NCBI GenBank assembly: GCA_965222205.1 | Contig: OZ244932.1 | Location: forward strand, 2,914,001 to 2,978,000 | Length of the DNA: 64,000 nt | Source of the DNA: RHLJ01 sp965222205 | Lineage (GTDB): Bacteria; Bacteroidota; Rhodothermia; Balneolales; Balneolaceae | Direction of reading: 5' to 3' | Shown here: positions 33,680-42,249 of the stretch, piece after piece | Layout of the letters: every line of letters begins with the position of its first letter | Numbering within the stretch: the stretch's first letter is position 1 | Made by a program: the position numbers and the translations under genes | Notes under the pieces: model-generated | Told to the model about the DNA's origin: nothing | Databases searched by the model: none | The model's input: the letters and a program-made list of their open reading frames with translations, nothing else

Positions 33680-34981
33680 TTATTCCTGAACTTTCAGAAT
33701 AATCCGCATCGTAGTTCCTTTCCCGGGCTCTGATTTTAGCACAAAAACTTTTCCTGAATGATATTCTTCAATAATTCTTTTGGTGAGACTTAATCCAAGT
33801 CCCCACCCTCTCTTTTTTGTACTAAAGCCCGGTCGGAATACCGTTTTAAATTGATTGAGTTCGATACCGCTTCCTGAATCCTCAATATCAATAATCACAT
33901 CTGTACCTTTAACTTCAGAGCTAACGGATATAAATGCGTTTGTATCTTTTTTATTCAAGGCGTCCATCGCGTTCTTCACCAGATTTTCGATCGCCCACTG
34001 GAACAGCTCGGGATTGAGGCTGACATTAGCCTCCGCGTTTAACGACTTTCTTACCTCAACTCCTTTTCCAAGTTTTGGTAGTCGCCGCTCCATATAATTA
34101 ACTACTTCTTCAAGACTGGGCTGAATTTGAACAACATTAAGCTCTGGTGAAGAGCCAATTTTTCCAAACCGTTCGGCAACATTACTTAGGCGCTGAATAT
34201 CATTTTCGATTTCCGTAATTAATTTTGAAGCAGACTCATCTTCACCATACTCATCTTTAAATAAGTGTATCCAGCCATATAAACTCGAAATTGGAGTTCC
34301 CAACTGGTGAGCCGCTTCCTTAGCCATTCCTACCCAAAGATTGGATTGCTCGGTTCGGGTAATGCTTTTGTATGTGGTGTATCCGATGCCCAACAGCAAG
34401 CTCAGAATCACAATTTGAATGTAGGGAAAGTATCTCAGCAGTCGCACTGTAGGGCTCTCTCCATAGTATACAAACTGTGCCAGTTTAAAATTTTCATCGC
34501 CAATTACAATTTTTACTGGATCATTATAACCCCTCAAATCACTTACTAAATCCACACTATCCTGAAGGGTTTTTAGTTTGGAGGGCTCTACATTCCGATA
34601 ACCCAGAAGCACATTATTTGAATCCACTAAAACAGCGGGAACTTTAAAGTTACCAGCTTCATCCAAAATCAGTTCGTCAGTTACAAAATCTCTGGAGCTT
34701 CTAAGGCTTTCTATTTCAAGTAACTTCTGAACTAAACTATCCGGTACATTTGGGTTCTGCTGCAATGCTATCGCGATGTCGAGTAACTGTGCGTTCGCCT
34801 GTTGATGCACCGGCAGTGCATTATACTCAATAGCCTTTGCCCAAAGCTCTACACTAACCCGCTCCTGATCCAGGATTTTCCCCACCAGATAATTGTTGTA
34901 CACCAAAGACCCGGCTCCCAAAAGCAGGAGGAAAACAATCAATAAAAGCTTAATCCATCCGGATTGCGCAAAGAGATTCAT
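33680..34981 (-). CDS. membrane sensor histidine kinase
   Basis: 433 residues: two membrane helices (LLLIVFLLLLGAGSLVYNNYL and YIQIVILSLLLGIGYTTY) flank a periplasmic sensor of about 170 residues. Then come the H box AKEAAHQLGTPISSLYGW with the phospho-acceptor His, an N box (WAIENLVKNAMDAL), G1 DIEDSGSGIELN and G2 GWGLGLSLTKRI. There is no response regulator next to it, so this is an orphan kinase here. It converges on the ECF sigma gene. Confidence 0.9.
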   Translation of the reverse strand: MNLFAQSGWIKLLLIVFLLLLGAGSLVYNNYLVGKILDQERVSVELWAKAIEYNALPVHQQANAQLLDIAIALQQNPNVPDSLVQKLLEIESLRSSRDFVTDELILDEAGNFKVPAVLVDSNNVLLGYRNVEPSKLKTLQDSVDLVSDLRGYNDPVKIVIGDENFKLAQFVYYGESPTVRLLRYFPYIQIVILSLLLGIGYTTYKSITRTEQSNLWVGMAKEAAHQLGTPISSLYGWIHLFKDEYGEDESASKLITEIENDIQRLSNVAERFGKIGSSPELNVVQIQPSLEEVVNYMERRLPKLGKGVEVRKSLNAEANVSLNPELFQWAIENLVKNAMDALNKKDTNAFISVSSEVKGTDVIIDIEDSGSGIELNQFKTVFRPGFSTKKRGWGLGLSLTKRIIEEYHSGKVFVLKSEPGKGTTMRIILKVQE

Positions 34982-35033
34982 AAAGTGATTTTGTTGGTTG
35001 GCAATATAATGAAGCGGGAGGAATCACCTAAAA

Positions 35034-35063
35034 CAAAAAAGTCAGCATTTTTAGTGCTGACTT
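35034..35063 (-). terminator. intrinsic terminator of clpX
   Basis: On the minus strand the stem AGTCAGCA/TGCTGACT (8 bp) is followed by TTTTTT. It begins 7 bases after the clpX stop codon. Confidence 0.85.
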
Positions 35064-35069
35064 TCAAAC

Positions 35070-36332
35070 TCATGCAGAAGCTTTCTGTTTCTCGTACACT
35101 GGAGGCGCTTTTTTATCGATCGTCTCTTTAGTGATGATGCACTTCTTCACATTTTTCATAGAGGGAAGGGTGAACATAATATCAAGCATGGACGCTTCGA
35201 GAATGGAGCGAAGTCCGCGGGCACCGGTTTTTCTGGCTTTCGCTTTTTTAACAATCGCCTTTAACGCGTCGTCTTCAAACTCAAGTTCAACACTCTCCAT
35301 TTTGAACAGTTTTTTATACTGCTTTACGATAGCATTTTTTGGGGTCTGGAGAATATCGAGTAATGCTTCGTCAGAAAGTTCATGCAATCCACAAATCACA
35401 GGAATTCGCCCAATTAATTCAGGGATAAGCCCAAACTGCTGGAGATCTTCCGGCTCGATGTAGGTGAAAATTTCCGGATCTTCTTTATCAAACTTTATCT
35501 GTTGCTTGGTTGTAAAACCCATTGAGCTTGTTGATAGCCGACGAGAAATAATCTCTTCTAATCCCGCAAAAGCACCACCACAAATAAATAAAATATTTGA
35601 TGTGTCCAGTTGAATAAAGCTCTGTTCCGGATGCTTTCTTCCTCCTTTTGGCGGAATATTGGCAACAGTTCCTTCTAAAATCTTTAATAACGCCTGCTGA
35701 ACTCCTTCACCACTTACATCTCTTGTAATGGAAGGATTATCGCTTTTACGGGCTACTTTATCGACTTCGTCAATGTATACAATTCCACGCTTTGCTCGCT
35801 CTACATCATAGTCAGCAGCCTGAAGAAGGTTGCTTAAAATACTTTCCACATCTTCACCTACATAACCAGCTTCGGTTAGTACCGTCGCGTCTGCGATGGT
35901 GAATGGAACATCAATCACTTTAGCAAGAGTTCGGGCAAGGAGTGTTTTACCACTTCCGGTAGGTCCAAGCAGAGCAATATTGCTTTTTTCAATCAGCGTG
36001 TCATCTAACTCCAGACTTTCGTTACTGATTCTTTTGTAGTGATTGTATACCGCAACAGAAAGCGTCTTCTTAGCTTTTTCCTGCCCAATCACATACTCAT
36101 CCAGTTTCGCCTTAATCTCAACTGGCTTAAGAAGAGGTTTGTATGTTTTTTCCCGTCGGCGAGCTAAAGAAGCTAAATCACTTTTAATAATGCTGGATGC
36201 ATCTTCCACGCATCGGTCGCAAACATAAACGCCCGGACCTGCAACCATGCTGTTTACTTCGAGGCTGGAGCGTCCGCAAAACGAACAATTTACGATGTCG
36301 TTATTTTTTTCGTTGTCGCTCATATTTGCCAA
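35070..36332 (-). CDS. clpX: ATP-dependent Clp protease ATPase subunit ClpX
   Basis: 420-residue AAA+ unfoldase. The N-terminal zinc domain CSFCGRSSLEV ... GVYVCDRCV carries four Cys. Walker A: GPTGSGKTLLART. Walker B/sensor: GIVYIDEVDKVARK, then the pore loop ADATVLTEAGYVGEDVE, and a late ARKTGARGLRS motif for sensor 2. It feeds unfolded substrates to ClpP. It follows clpP by 17 bases on the same strand as tig. Confidence 0.97.
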   Translation of the reverse strand: MANMSDNEKNNDIVNCSFCGRSSLEVNSMVAGPGVYVCDRCVEDASSIIKSDLASLARRREKTYKPLLKPVEIKAKLDEYVIGQEKAKKTLSVAVYNHYKRISNESLELDDTLIEKSNIALLGPTGSGKTLLARTLAKVIDVPFTIADATVLTEAGYVGEDVESILSNLLQAADYDVERAKRGIVYIDEVDKVARKSDNPSITRDVSGEGVQQALLKILEGTVANIPPKGGRKHPEQSFIQLDTSNILFICGGAFAGLEEIISRRLSTSSMGFTTKQQIKFDKEDPEIFTYIEPEDLQQFGLIPELIGRIPVICGLHELSDEALLDILQTPKNAIVKQYKKLFKMESVELEFEDDALKAIVKKAKARKTGARGLRSILEASMLDIMFTLPSMKNVKKCIITKETIDKKAPPVYEKQKASA

Positions 36333-36349
36333 ACTTAATAAAAATCTTA

Positions 36350-37003
36350 CTATTTAGCAGCTTCTGTGCGTGCTATCACGTTATCAACCAAGCCATACTT
36401 TTTGGCTTCGTCAGCAGTCATCCAGTTATTTCTATCAGAATCCTGAAGAATGTCATCCAAAGTTTTGCCTGCGTGATCCGCAATAATCTGGCTTAATTGC
36501 TTCTTAGTACGAAGGATTTCCCGGGCTTCAATTTCGATATCGCTGGCCTGACCCTGAACGCCACCTAACGGCTGGTGAATCATCACCCGCGCATTTGGGA
36601 GACAGCTTCTTTTACCTTTAGTACCTGCTGTAAGCAGCACAGCTCCCATACTGGCTGCCATTCCCATACAGGTAGTCGCAACATCGCATTTGATATGCTG
36701 CATGGTATCGTAAATTGCCAGTCCTGAGGAAACAACTCCACCAGGGCTGTTGATATACAGGTTAATGTCTTTCTCTGGATCTTCAGATTCGAGGAATAAC
36801 ATTTGCGCCACGATAGTACTGGCAACCACATCATTTATTGCGCTCCCCAAAATGATAATCCGGTCTTTGAGCAGACGTGAATAAATATCGTAGGCGCGCT
36901 CTCCACGGCTTGTGGTTTCAATCACCATTGGAACCAGATTGTTCTCTATGGCTTGATGACTGGTTTCGTAAAGGGGTTGTTCAAAAATGGGTTGCTTAAT
37001 CAT
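36350..37003 (-). CDS. clpP: ATP-dependent Clp protease proteolytic subunit ClpP
   Basis: 217-residue serine protease that forms the chamber of ClpXP. The catalytic triad is visible: Ser in TCMGMAASMGAVLL, His in MIHQPLGGVQGQ, and Asp in QDSDRNNWMT. YINSPGGVVSSGLAIYD is the family signature. Order tig-clpP-clpX on the minus strand, with 15 and 17-base gaps, as in many bacteria. Confidence 0.97.
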   Translation of the reverse strand: MIKQPIFEQPLYETSHQAIENNLVPMVIETTSRGERAYDIYSRLLKDRIIILGSAINDVVASTIVAQMLFLESEDPEKDINLYINSPGGVVSSGLAIYDTMQHIKCDVATTCMGMAASMGAVLLTAGTKGKRSCLPNARVMIHQPLGGVQGQASDIEIEAREILRTKKQLSQIIADHAGKTLDDILQDSDRNNWMTADEAKKYGLVDNVIARTEAAK

Positions 37004-37018
37004 GACTGTCTGAATGAA

Positions 37019-38296
37019 TTATTTCTTTTTCTTCGACTTCTTTTCCTGATACTTCTGATAGGCGTCTTTGTCCAGCTCTTTGGCGGTTACCTCATCCTGA
37101 AGTTTGTCAAATACTTTATTCTCTCTGATACTGCTTCGGAGCGATTCGAGCATATTCGGGTTTTGAGCGTAATAGCCTTTCAGCTGGTCAACAGTAGCAC
37201 CATATCGTGCAGCTTCAATGGAAATGAACTCATCGATATCTTCGGGTTTTATTTCGATATCTTCAAATGTTTCTTGCAATTTCTGGCTGATGAAGTACCA
37301 CTTGGATTCTGTCTTGGCCTGATCGGTCATTTCTTCCCTATATGACTGCTCATCAAAGTCTTCCGGTAGTTTATCGCCATACTGCTGCTTTAGCTGTTGT
37401 ACATACGAGCTCTTAACCTGCTCAGCAAATGCATCCGGCACATCAAATTCGTGCGCATCAACTAAGGTCTCAACTACTTCGCTCTTGAACATGTCGTCGG
37501 CAGTTTGATCGTAATACTGCTGCATTCTGCTTTTGATGAAGCTCTTAAACTCATCTTCGGTTGTAGCTTCGCCATTACTGTTCTTTTTGATGAACTCTTC
37601 ATCCAATTCAGCTTTAATCGGCTTTTGAACTTTTTTAACGGTGATCTTAATCTCATCTTTGTGATCATCGTGATCCATCTTCATGTCAGCAACATCACCA
37701 ACTTTGTGGCCTTTCAGTGCCTTCAGAAAATCGGCTGTACTTTCTTCGCGCAGGTCAAGCGTTTGGTCTTCATCCACATCGCCGTGCGTAACTGATTCCA
37801 CATCTACAACCACACGATGATCTTTGGTTATTTTTGCGTCCACATCTTCCCAACTGCTTTCACGCTCCAGACTTCGCTCAATCTCTTCTTCAACTTCTTT
37901 ATCGGTCACGTCATGAACCATCTTGTTCACTTTCGCCTTTTTAAGATCGATAAGCTCGATTTCCGGCTTTGCGCCAATTTTGAAGACTACTTCCAACTCG
38001 TCGTTTTCCCATTGGAAATCGATCATCTGAGTTTCGCCAACCGGGTTGTGCTCTTCAACTACATCCTTTTCAAAAACTTCCTGGATGTATTTGTTGATTT
38101 CCTCAATCTCGATATCGTTGCCAAATCTCTTCTTCACAAGAGATAAAGGCACTCTGCCCGGCCGGAAGCCCGGCAATGTAATCTGCCCCTGATATTTTTT
38201 AAGGGCTTTGTCGAATTTTGGCTGTAGTTCTTCCCGGTTAGCTTTAAGGGTTACTTCTTTATCTACAGAAGTAATTTCTTTCACAGAAATGTTCAC
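37019..38296 (-). CDS. tig: trigger factor
   Basis: 425-residue ribosome-associated chaperone. The N-terminal domain carries the ribosome-docking loop PGFRPGRVPLSLVKKRFG. The PPIase (FKBP-like) domain is around residues 150-240 but is divergent (HGDVDEDQTLDLREES, FLKALKGHKVGDVADMKM). The C-terminal helical arms end in a lysine run KKSKKKK. It is first in the tig-clpP-clpX operon, downstream of tRNA-Leu and probably transcribed with it or from its own start. Confidence 0.95.
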   Translation of the reverse strand: MNISVKEITSVDKEVTLKANREELQPKFDKALKKYQGQITLPGFRPGRVPLSLVKKRFGNDIEIEEINKYIQEVFEKDVVEEHNPVGETQMIDFQWENDELEVVFKIGAKPEIELIDLKKAKVNKMVHDVTDKEVEEEIERSLERESSWEDVDAKITKDHRVVVDVESVTHGDVDEDQTLDLREESTADFLKALKGHKVGDVADMKMDHDDHKDEIKITVKKVQKPIKAELDEEFIKKNSNGEATTEDEFKSFIKSRMQQYYDQTADDMFKSEVVETLVDAHEFDVPDAFAEQVKSSYVQQLKQQYGDKLPEDFDEQSYREEMTDQAKTESKWYFISQKLQETFEDIEIKPEDIDEFISIEAARYGATVDQLKGYYAQNPNMLESLRSSIRENKVFDKLQDEVTAKELDKDAYQKYQEKKSKKKK

Positions 38297-38358
38297 GTGT
38301 GCTCCGCTTTGTTTTGTGGATTCAATAAGTAAAAAACAGGATAATTTAGATAGGAAAG

Positions 38359-38442
38359 TACGAGAGGGGGGACTCGAACCCCCACGCCGGTTAAGGCACT
38401 AGATCCTAAATCTAGCGTGTCTACCAATTCCACCACTCTCGC
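38359..38442 (-). tRNA. tRNA-Leu (anticodon TAG)
   Basis: 84 nt with a long variable arm. The acceptor GCGAGAG pairs with CTCTCGT (G-U at 1:72), the D arm is GGTGGAATTGGTAGACAC, and the anticodon stem CTAGA/TCTAG has loop TTTAGGA (TAG). The variable arm is TGCCTTAACCGGCGTG and the T arm GGGGG-TTCGAGT-CCCCC. Discriminator A; no encoded CCA. It lies upstream of trigger factor on the same strand. Confidence 0.95.
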
Positions 38443-38457
38443 AAATTTCAGAGCTTG

Positions 38458-38465
38458 CAAAGTTA
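38458..38465 (-). promoter_or_regulatory. -7 box of the tRNA-Leu promoter (TAACTTTG)
   Basis: Read on the minus strand, TAACTTTG matches TAnnTTTG and ends 15 bases before the tRNA 5' end, nearly the same geometry as for tRNA-Lys. The -33 region is AT-rich without a clear TTTG. Confidence 0.5.
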
Positions 38466-38572
38466 AGGGTTATAGAATTTAAAATCCATATTTGATACCC
38501 AATTAATTCTACTTTCTCTTCTTGGTAAGAATCCTATTTTAGGATCACTCTTTCTCAATTTACTATCTCATT

Positions 38573-38905
38573 ATGTACTATAATCTCCGATACATTTATA
38601 TCACCACCTCAAGCAAAGAAGAAGCTAAAAAAATTGGGCGTGATTTAGTCGAAAACCATCTGGTAGCCTGCGTTAATATTATTGATGGAATGGAGTCAAT
38701 CTATCGGTGGGAAGGGAAAATCGAAGAAGCGAATGAGTGTGTATTAATTGCGAAAACACATTATTCGAAAGTGCAAAAGCTTACAAACCGGGTGAAAGAA
38801 TTGCATAGTTACGATTGTCCGTGCATTGTGTCGATGACGATTACCGAGGACGAAGGAAATAAAGAGTATCTGGACTGGCTTACTTCTGAGTCGAAACAGA
38901 ACTAA
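38573..38905 (+). CDS. cutA: divalent-cation tolerance protein CutA
   Basis: 110 residues, the trimeric CutA1 ferredoxin-like fold. Signatures are YIYITTSSKEEAKKIGRDLVENHLVACVNI, IYRWEGKIEEANECVLIAKTH and LHSYDCPCIVSMTI. The Cys in LVACVNI is the conserved metal-linked position. Its role in metal tolerance is known from E. coli, but the exact function in this group is uncertain. It diverges from the tRNA-Leu/tig block. Confidence 0.93.
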   Translation: MYYNLRYIYITTSSKEEAKKIGRDLVENHLVACVNIIDGMESIYRWEGKIEEANECVLIAKTHYSKVQKLTNRVKELHSYDCPCIVSMTITEDEGNKEYLDWLTSESKQN

Positions 38906-38962
38906 GTATGTAACCCTTTGCTACTACAGCTCCTAAAACTAATACGCTCATAAATTCTCAAC

Positions 38963-40162
38963 CTACCTTCCTGCCACGCTCTTCCTTAATACCATTTCAG
39001 CTTCGTATTCTTTCCCATCACGATGGAGTTGAATTACCATTTTTTCGCCTTCTTCAAATTCTCGCATTAAAGCCCAGGCGTGCATTTCGCTGGCTACCCG
39101 CTCTTCTCCAATACGAATGATAATATCTCCTGGCATAATGCCGCATTCATAAGCGGGCCCATCTTTATTTACCGTAGTTACTAACAGTCCCGGTATTGGA
39201 TTGAGCCCATATTGATACACGAGCTGGCGAGTCATTGGGGTGAATTCCATCCCCGGATCGAAAGCCAGAGACACTGAGCCTGATTCTTTAAGCTGATTTA
39301 TAATTTTCTGCACCCGGTCACTTGGAATTGCGAAACCTAATCCCACAAAACCATTGCTTGTTCCACCTGTAAAAATGAACGTGTTCACGCCAATCACCTC
39401 TCCTTCACTATTGACCAATGGACCTCCGGAATTCCCTCTGTTGATAGAAGCGTCGGTTTGAATCATATCCATATAAAGTCTTGGTTCTTCTGGGTCAGGA
39501 CGAAAGTCTCGTTTTGTTGCACTTACTACCCCAACAGTTACGGAGGGCTGACCATCGGCAAACAACCCGAAAGGATTGCCCATGGCAATGGCCCATTCAC
39601 CCACCATCACATTTTCGGAATCTGCAAACTTTATATAGGGGAAGTCTTCCCTGTCTCCTTTTATTCGGAGTAGAGCCAAATCCGCGAGTTCATCGGAACC
39701 TAATAATTCTGCGTCATGAACTTCGCCATTGGCAAGTGAGACTTTAATGGTCTTGGCGCTTTCGCTGGCAACGTGTTCATTGGTCACGACCAGACCGTCT
39801 TCGCTTATGATAAATCCCGAACCCATACTTTGTACTTCACGCTGTACCGGTCTGGAAAAGAAAAAAGAAAAGAAAGGGTCCTGACTTCTGGTATACCCGG
39901 TCTGTAGCTCGGTTACGGTAATACTCACAATCGCAGGACTCGCCTTTTCTACCGCGTTGGTAATCGCATTCGTTCTGCTTCTGTTTATTGATTCGGTTGG
40001 ATCAACAACCTGCTCTTTCTCATTCACCACCTCATCCGGTTCAGATACAGCAGGAATAGAATTGACGGAGGTAGAAACTACATCATTTACCTCTTGTTCA
40101 GGTTTTGAGCAGTACGTAGTAATCAGTAAAAAAGATAAAAGTATAGTAGCGGGTCGCTTCAT
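38963..40162 (-). CDS. HtrA/DegP-like trypsin-family serine protease with PDZ domain
   Basis: 399 residues. The N-terminal signal (ATILLSFLLITTYC) ends at a Cys, but the lipobox is imperfect (Tyr at -1), so a lipoprotein anchor is only possible. Catalytic triad: His in VVTNEHVASES, Asp in DELADLALLRI, Ser in RGNSGGPLVNS. One C-terminal PDZ domain (LVTTVNKDGPAYECGIMPGDIIIRIG). It is a periplasmic quality-control protease, 18 bases from nrnA on the same strand. The single PDZ places it with the DegS-like rather than the two-PDZ DegP type. Confidence 0.92.
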   Translation of the reverse strand: MKRPATILLSFLLITTYCSKPEQEVNDVVSTSVNSIPAVSEPDEVVNEKEQVVDPTESINRSRTNAITNAVEKASPAIVSITVTELQTGYTRSQDPFFSFFFSRPVQREVQSMGSGFIISEDGLVVTNEHVASESAKTIKVSLANGEVHDAELLGSDELADLALLRIKGDREDFPYIKFADSENVMVGEWAIAMGNPFGLFADGQPSVTVGVVSATKRDFRPDPEEPRLYMDMIQTDASINRGNSGGPLVNSEGEVIGVNTFIFTGGTSNGFVGLGFAIPSDRVQKIINQLKESGSVSLAFDPGMEFTPMTRQLVYQYGLNPIPGLLVTTVNKDGPAYECGIMPGDIIIRIGEERVASEMHAWALMREFEEGEKMVIQLHRDGKEYEAEMVLRKSVAGR

Positions 40163-40179
40163 ACAGTAGATTTTTATTT

Positions 40180-41142
40180 CTAAAGCTGTTCTTCTCCCAG
40201 CTTAATTACATCTTCAATTGCTTCTTCAAGAGGTCCATCATGCCAGCCAGCGGCTGCTTTTTTGTGACCACCGCCACCCAGCTGCCGCGCCCAGACGTTC
40301 ACATCAATGTCACTTCTCGAACGAAGACTTAGTTTGATTCGATCTCCATCTTCCCGAAACAATGCACAAGCTTTTACTCCTGAGATACTGAGCGGATAAC
40401 TCACAAACCCCTCGGTGTCTTCTTTGCTTGTACCTGTTTCTTCAAACATAGCTTTTGTAACGGAGATAATTGCGATTTGTTGGTTCGCAAAAAGCGTTAT
40501 TGTTTCCAGAGCTTTGCTTAGTAAATGAAGTTGGTTGATCGTTTTAGTTGAATAAATTCGCTCAACCACTTCGTTAGGTTTAAAACTCCCTCTCTGTAAC
40601 AGAGTTGAAGCAGCATTTAGTGTGTTCGGGGTTACACTATCAAACTGAAAAGAACCTGTATCGGTAACAATACCCGTATACATTGCTTTAGCCGATTGCT
40701 CGTCAATCTGATCAGGATTATGTTCTGAATACAATTCATAAATCAACTCGCAGGTTGAAGAGTAATCTACCCTCGATACAAATTCTTCGAAAATATCATC
40801 CGGCTGTGGATGGTGATCAATCATATAGATCGGCTTCCCTAAGTCGATAAGTCCTTCCGCTATCTCTCCAAAACGATGGAGTGCGTTCCCATCAACCACA
40901 ACAAAGGCATCAAAAGCTGATAAGTCCGCATCATTTGGCTTTACTACCGGGAAAAAGTCGAGTAACCATCGCAAATTATCTCCGGGATCGTCTTCATTAA
41001 ATGCAGTAGCATCCACTCCATTTTTTTGGAGCCACAAGCATAGCGCGATTTGCGATCCCAGACAATCCCCATCCGGTCGGATATGTGAAAAAACCGCAAC
41101 TTTATCATGTTTGGTAATTTTTGAAATAAACTCTTTAAACAT
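40180..41142 (-). CDS. nrnA: DHH-DHHA1 phosphoesterase, NrnA-like (oligoribonuclease/pAp phosphatase)
   Basis: About 320 residues. Motif I VFSHIRPDGDCLGSQIAL, motif II FVVVDGNA, motif III MIDHHPQPDD, and DHHA1 GGGGHKKAAAGW with the substrate-binding glycines. NrnA degrades nanoRNA and dephosphorylates pAp. The open frame runs to 41223, but ATG at 41142 is the clear start because it has a textbook AAGGAG 6-8 bases upstream. The extra 27 codons would fall into that leader. Confidence 0.92.
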   Translation of the reverse strand: MFKEFISKITKHDKVAVFSHIRPDGDCLGSQIALCLWLQKNGVDATAFNEDDPGDNLRWLLDFFPVVKPNDADLSAFDAFVVVDGNALHRFGEIAEGLIDLGKPIYMIDHHPQPDDIFEEFVSRVDYSSTCELIYELYSEHNPDQIDEQSAKAMYTGIVTDTGSFQFDSVTPNTLNAASTLLQRGSFKPNEVVERIYSTKTINQLHLLSKALETITLFANQQIAIISVTKAMFEETGTSKEDTEGFVSYPLSISGVKACALFREDGDRIKLSLRSRSDIDVNVWARQLGGGGHKKAAAGWHDGPLEEAIEDVIKLGEEQL

Positions 41143-41507
41143 ATATCTCCTTTCCCCAAAAATAGCCTTATCACAGAGTAATTTCATTTCTTTTGTGAAA
41201 ACTTCCCAAGTGTAATAAAGCACTTGTTTTAAAACCGTCCTTAGAATGGTGAGCGGAATAGTGGATATGATGCTTCCACGTCCCGCAAGGGGAATAAATC
41301 CGCTCCGGCTAATAATGTCTTAACTTTATGAAAACGAATGAAGACCTTTGGATTTATTCAGTGGAAGCATTCATGAACCCGCGAAGCATTCGCAGATGGG
41401 AGCTTTTGTTACTTTTGTCGGCACAAAAGTAAGCAAGAGGTTTTAAAAGAAATTTTAGATTTCTCACTTCGTTCGAAATGACAGGTAGATATCACTATCT
41501 TGTAAAT
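41143..41507. other. gene-free gap with hairpin elements between nrnA and thiN
   Basis: It contains the RBS of nrnA, a nested palindrome (41270-41370), a GCGAA/TTCGC hairpin (41381-41393), an 8-bp ACTTTTGT/ACAAAAGT hairpin (41411-41430), and the common Bacteroidota motif TTCTCACTTCGTTCGAAATGAC just before thiN (longer than shown by a few bases). The last motif supplies a spurious ATG at 41478. No gene is evident. Confidence 0.7.
41270..41370. repeat. nested three-stem palindrome
   Basis: Outer stem ATGCTTCCAC/GTGGAAGCAT (41270-41279 with 41361-41370, 10 of 10). Middle stem AATAAATCC/GGATTTATT (41293-41301 with 41350-41358, 9 of 9). Inner stem GTCTT/AAGAC (41317-41321 with 41341-41345). All nest correctly, giving one long cruciform or RNA hairpin with internal loops. 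Only one copy is in this window. Confidence 0.82.
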
Positions 41508-42143
41508 ATGAACGCATTGATTGTAGCAGGAGGAACTCCTCCCACTAAAAAATTACTGGAAAAAGAAATTAACAACGCTGATTTAGTGATTGGCGCAGAC
41601 AGCGGGGGACATGCACTTCTGGGTTACGACTTTACTCCTGATATTGTGATTGGCGACATGGATAGCTTCAAATACACCAATCATGAGGGCATCAATATCC
41701 TGGAAGATCCTGATCAGGAAACCAACGATCTTGAAAAAGCTCTGAGCTATGCACTCAAAAAAGGTGCAAATCACGCCGTTGTTCTGGGAGCTCTGGGTAA
41801 ACGTATCGATCACCTCATGAAGAATATATCCGTACTCCACCAATTTTGGTCAAGGTTTGAGAAGCTTATTTTCCGGGATGACTACGGCGATACTCTGCTC
41901 GTGCAATCTCCTTACAAACCAGAGCTACCGGTCGGAACCATCATTTCCTTTTTCCCGGTTCGGAATCCCGTTGAAGAGTTTACTTCGAAAGGGGTTCTAT
42001 ATCCACTCACAAAAAGCGTTCTGGAAATGGGTGGACAGGATGGAAGCTCGAATGAAATAACGGGGAAGAATCCCATTATCACATTCAAAGAAGGATTTCT
42101 CGGAGTGTTTATTGGGAATGGGTCAAAGATGAAGCGGGGCTAA
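41508..42143 (+). CDS. thiN: thiamine diphosphokinase
   Basis: 211 residues from ATG 41508. It transfers diphosphate from ATP to thiamine. Motifs: ALIVAGGTPP, the metal-binding DSGG and GDMDS (DIVIGDMDSFK), DQETNDLEKAL, and LGALGKRIDHLMKN, where the D/H residues bind ATP and thiamine. An in-frame ATG at 41478 comes from a repeat motif and would add ten unconserved residues. No TPP riboswitch is recognisable. The stop is followed directly by the octamer tandem repeat. Confidence 0.92.
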   Translation: MNALIVAGGTPPTKKLLEKEINNADLVIGADSGGHALLGYDFTPDIVIGDMDSFKYTNHEGINILEDPDQETNDLEKALSYALKKGANHAVVLGALGKRIDHLMKNISVLHQFWSRFEKLIFRDDYGDTLLVQSPYKPELPVGTIISFFPVRNPVEEFTSKGVLYPLTKSVLEMGGQDGSSNEITGKNPIITFKEGFLGVFIGNGSKMKRG

Positions 42144-42175
42144 GGGACAAAGGGACAAAGGGACAAAGGGACAAA
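42144..42175 (+). repeat. tandem octamer repeat (GGGACAAA)x4
   Basis: Four exact 8-base units start at the base after the thiN stop and end in an A/T run. It is neither a coding nor a hairpin signal. Short fragments of the same word appear at 43601-43608 (GGGACAAA) and in the dnaX linker (GAGCAAAGGGAC, 54321-54332). Confidence 0.92.
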
Positions 42176-42249
42176 AATTTTGTGTTTTAGTTTTTTAGTA
42201 GCTAGTCTTATCCAATTCATAATTGAATAATTTTTAATTGAACATTGAT

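Noticed and set aside
41478..41507. Upstream ATG of thiN
   Set aside because: The ATG belongs to the common motif GTTCGAAATGACA. ATG 41508 starts the conserved ALIVAGG region.
42144..42175. CRISPR array
   Set aside because: The units are 8 bases, directly adjoining, with no spacers. No cas gene is in the window.
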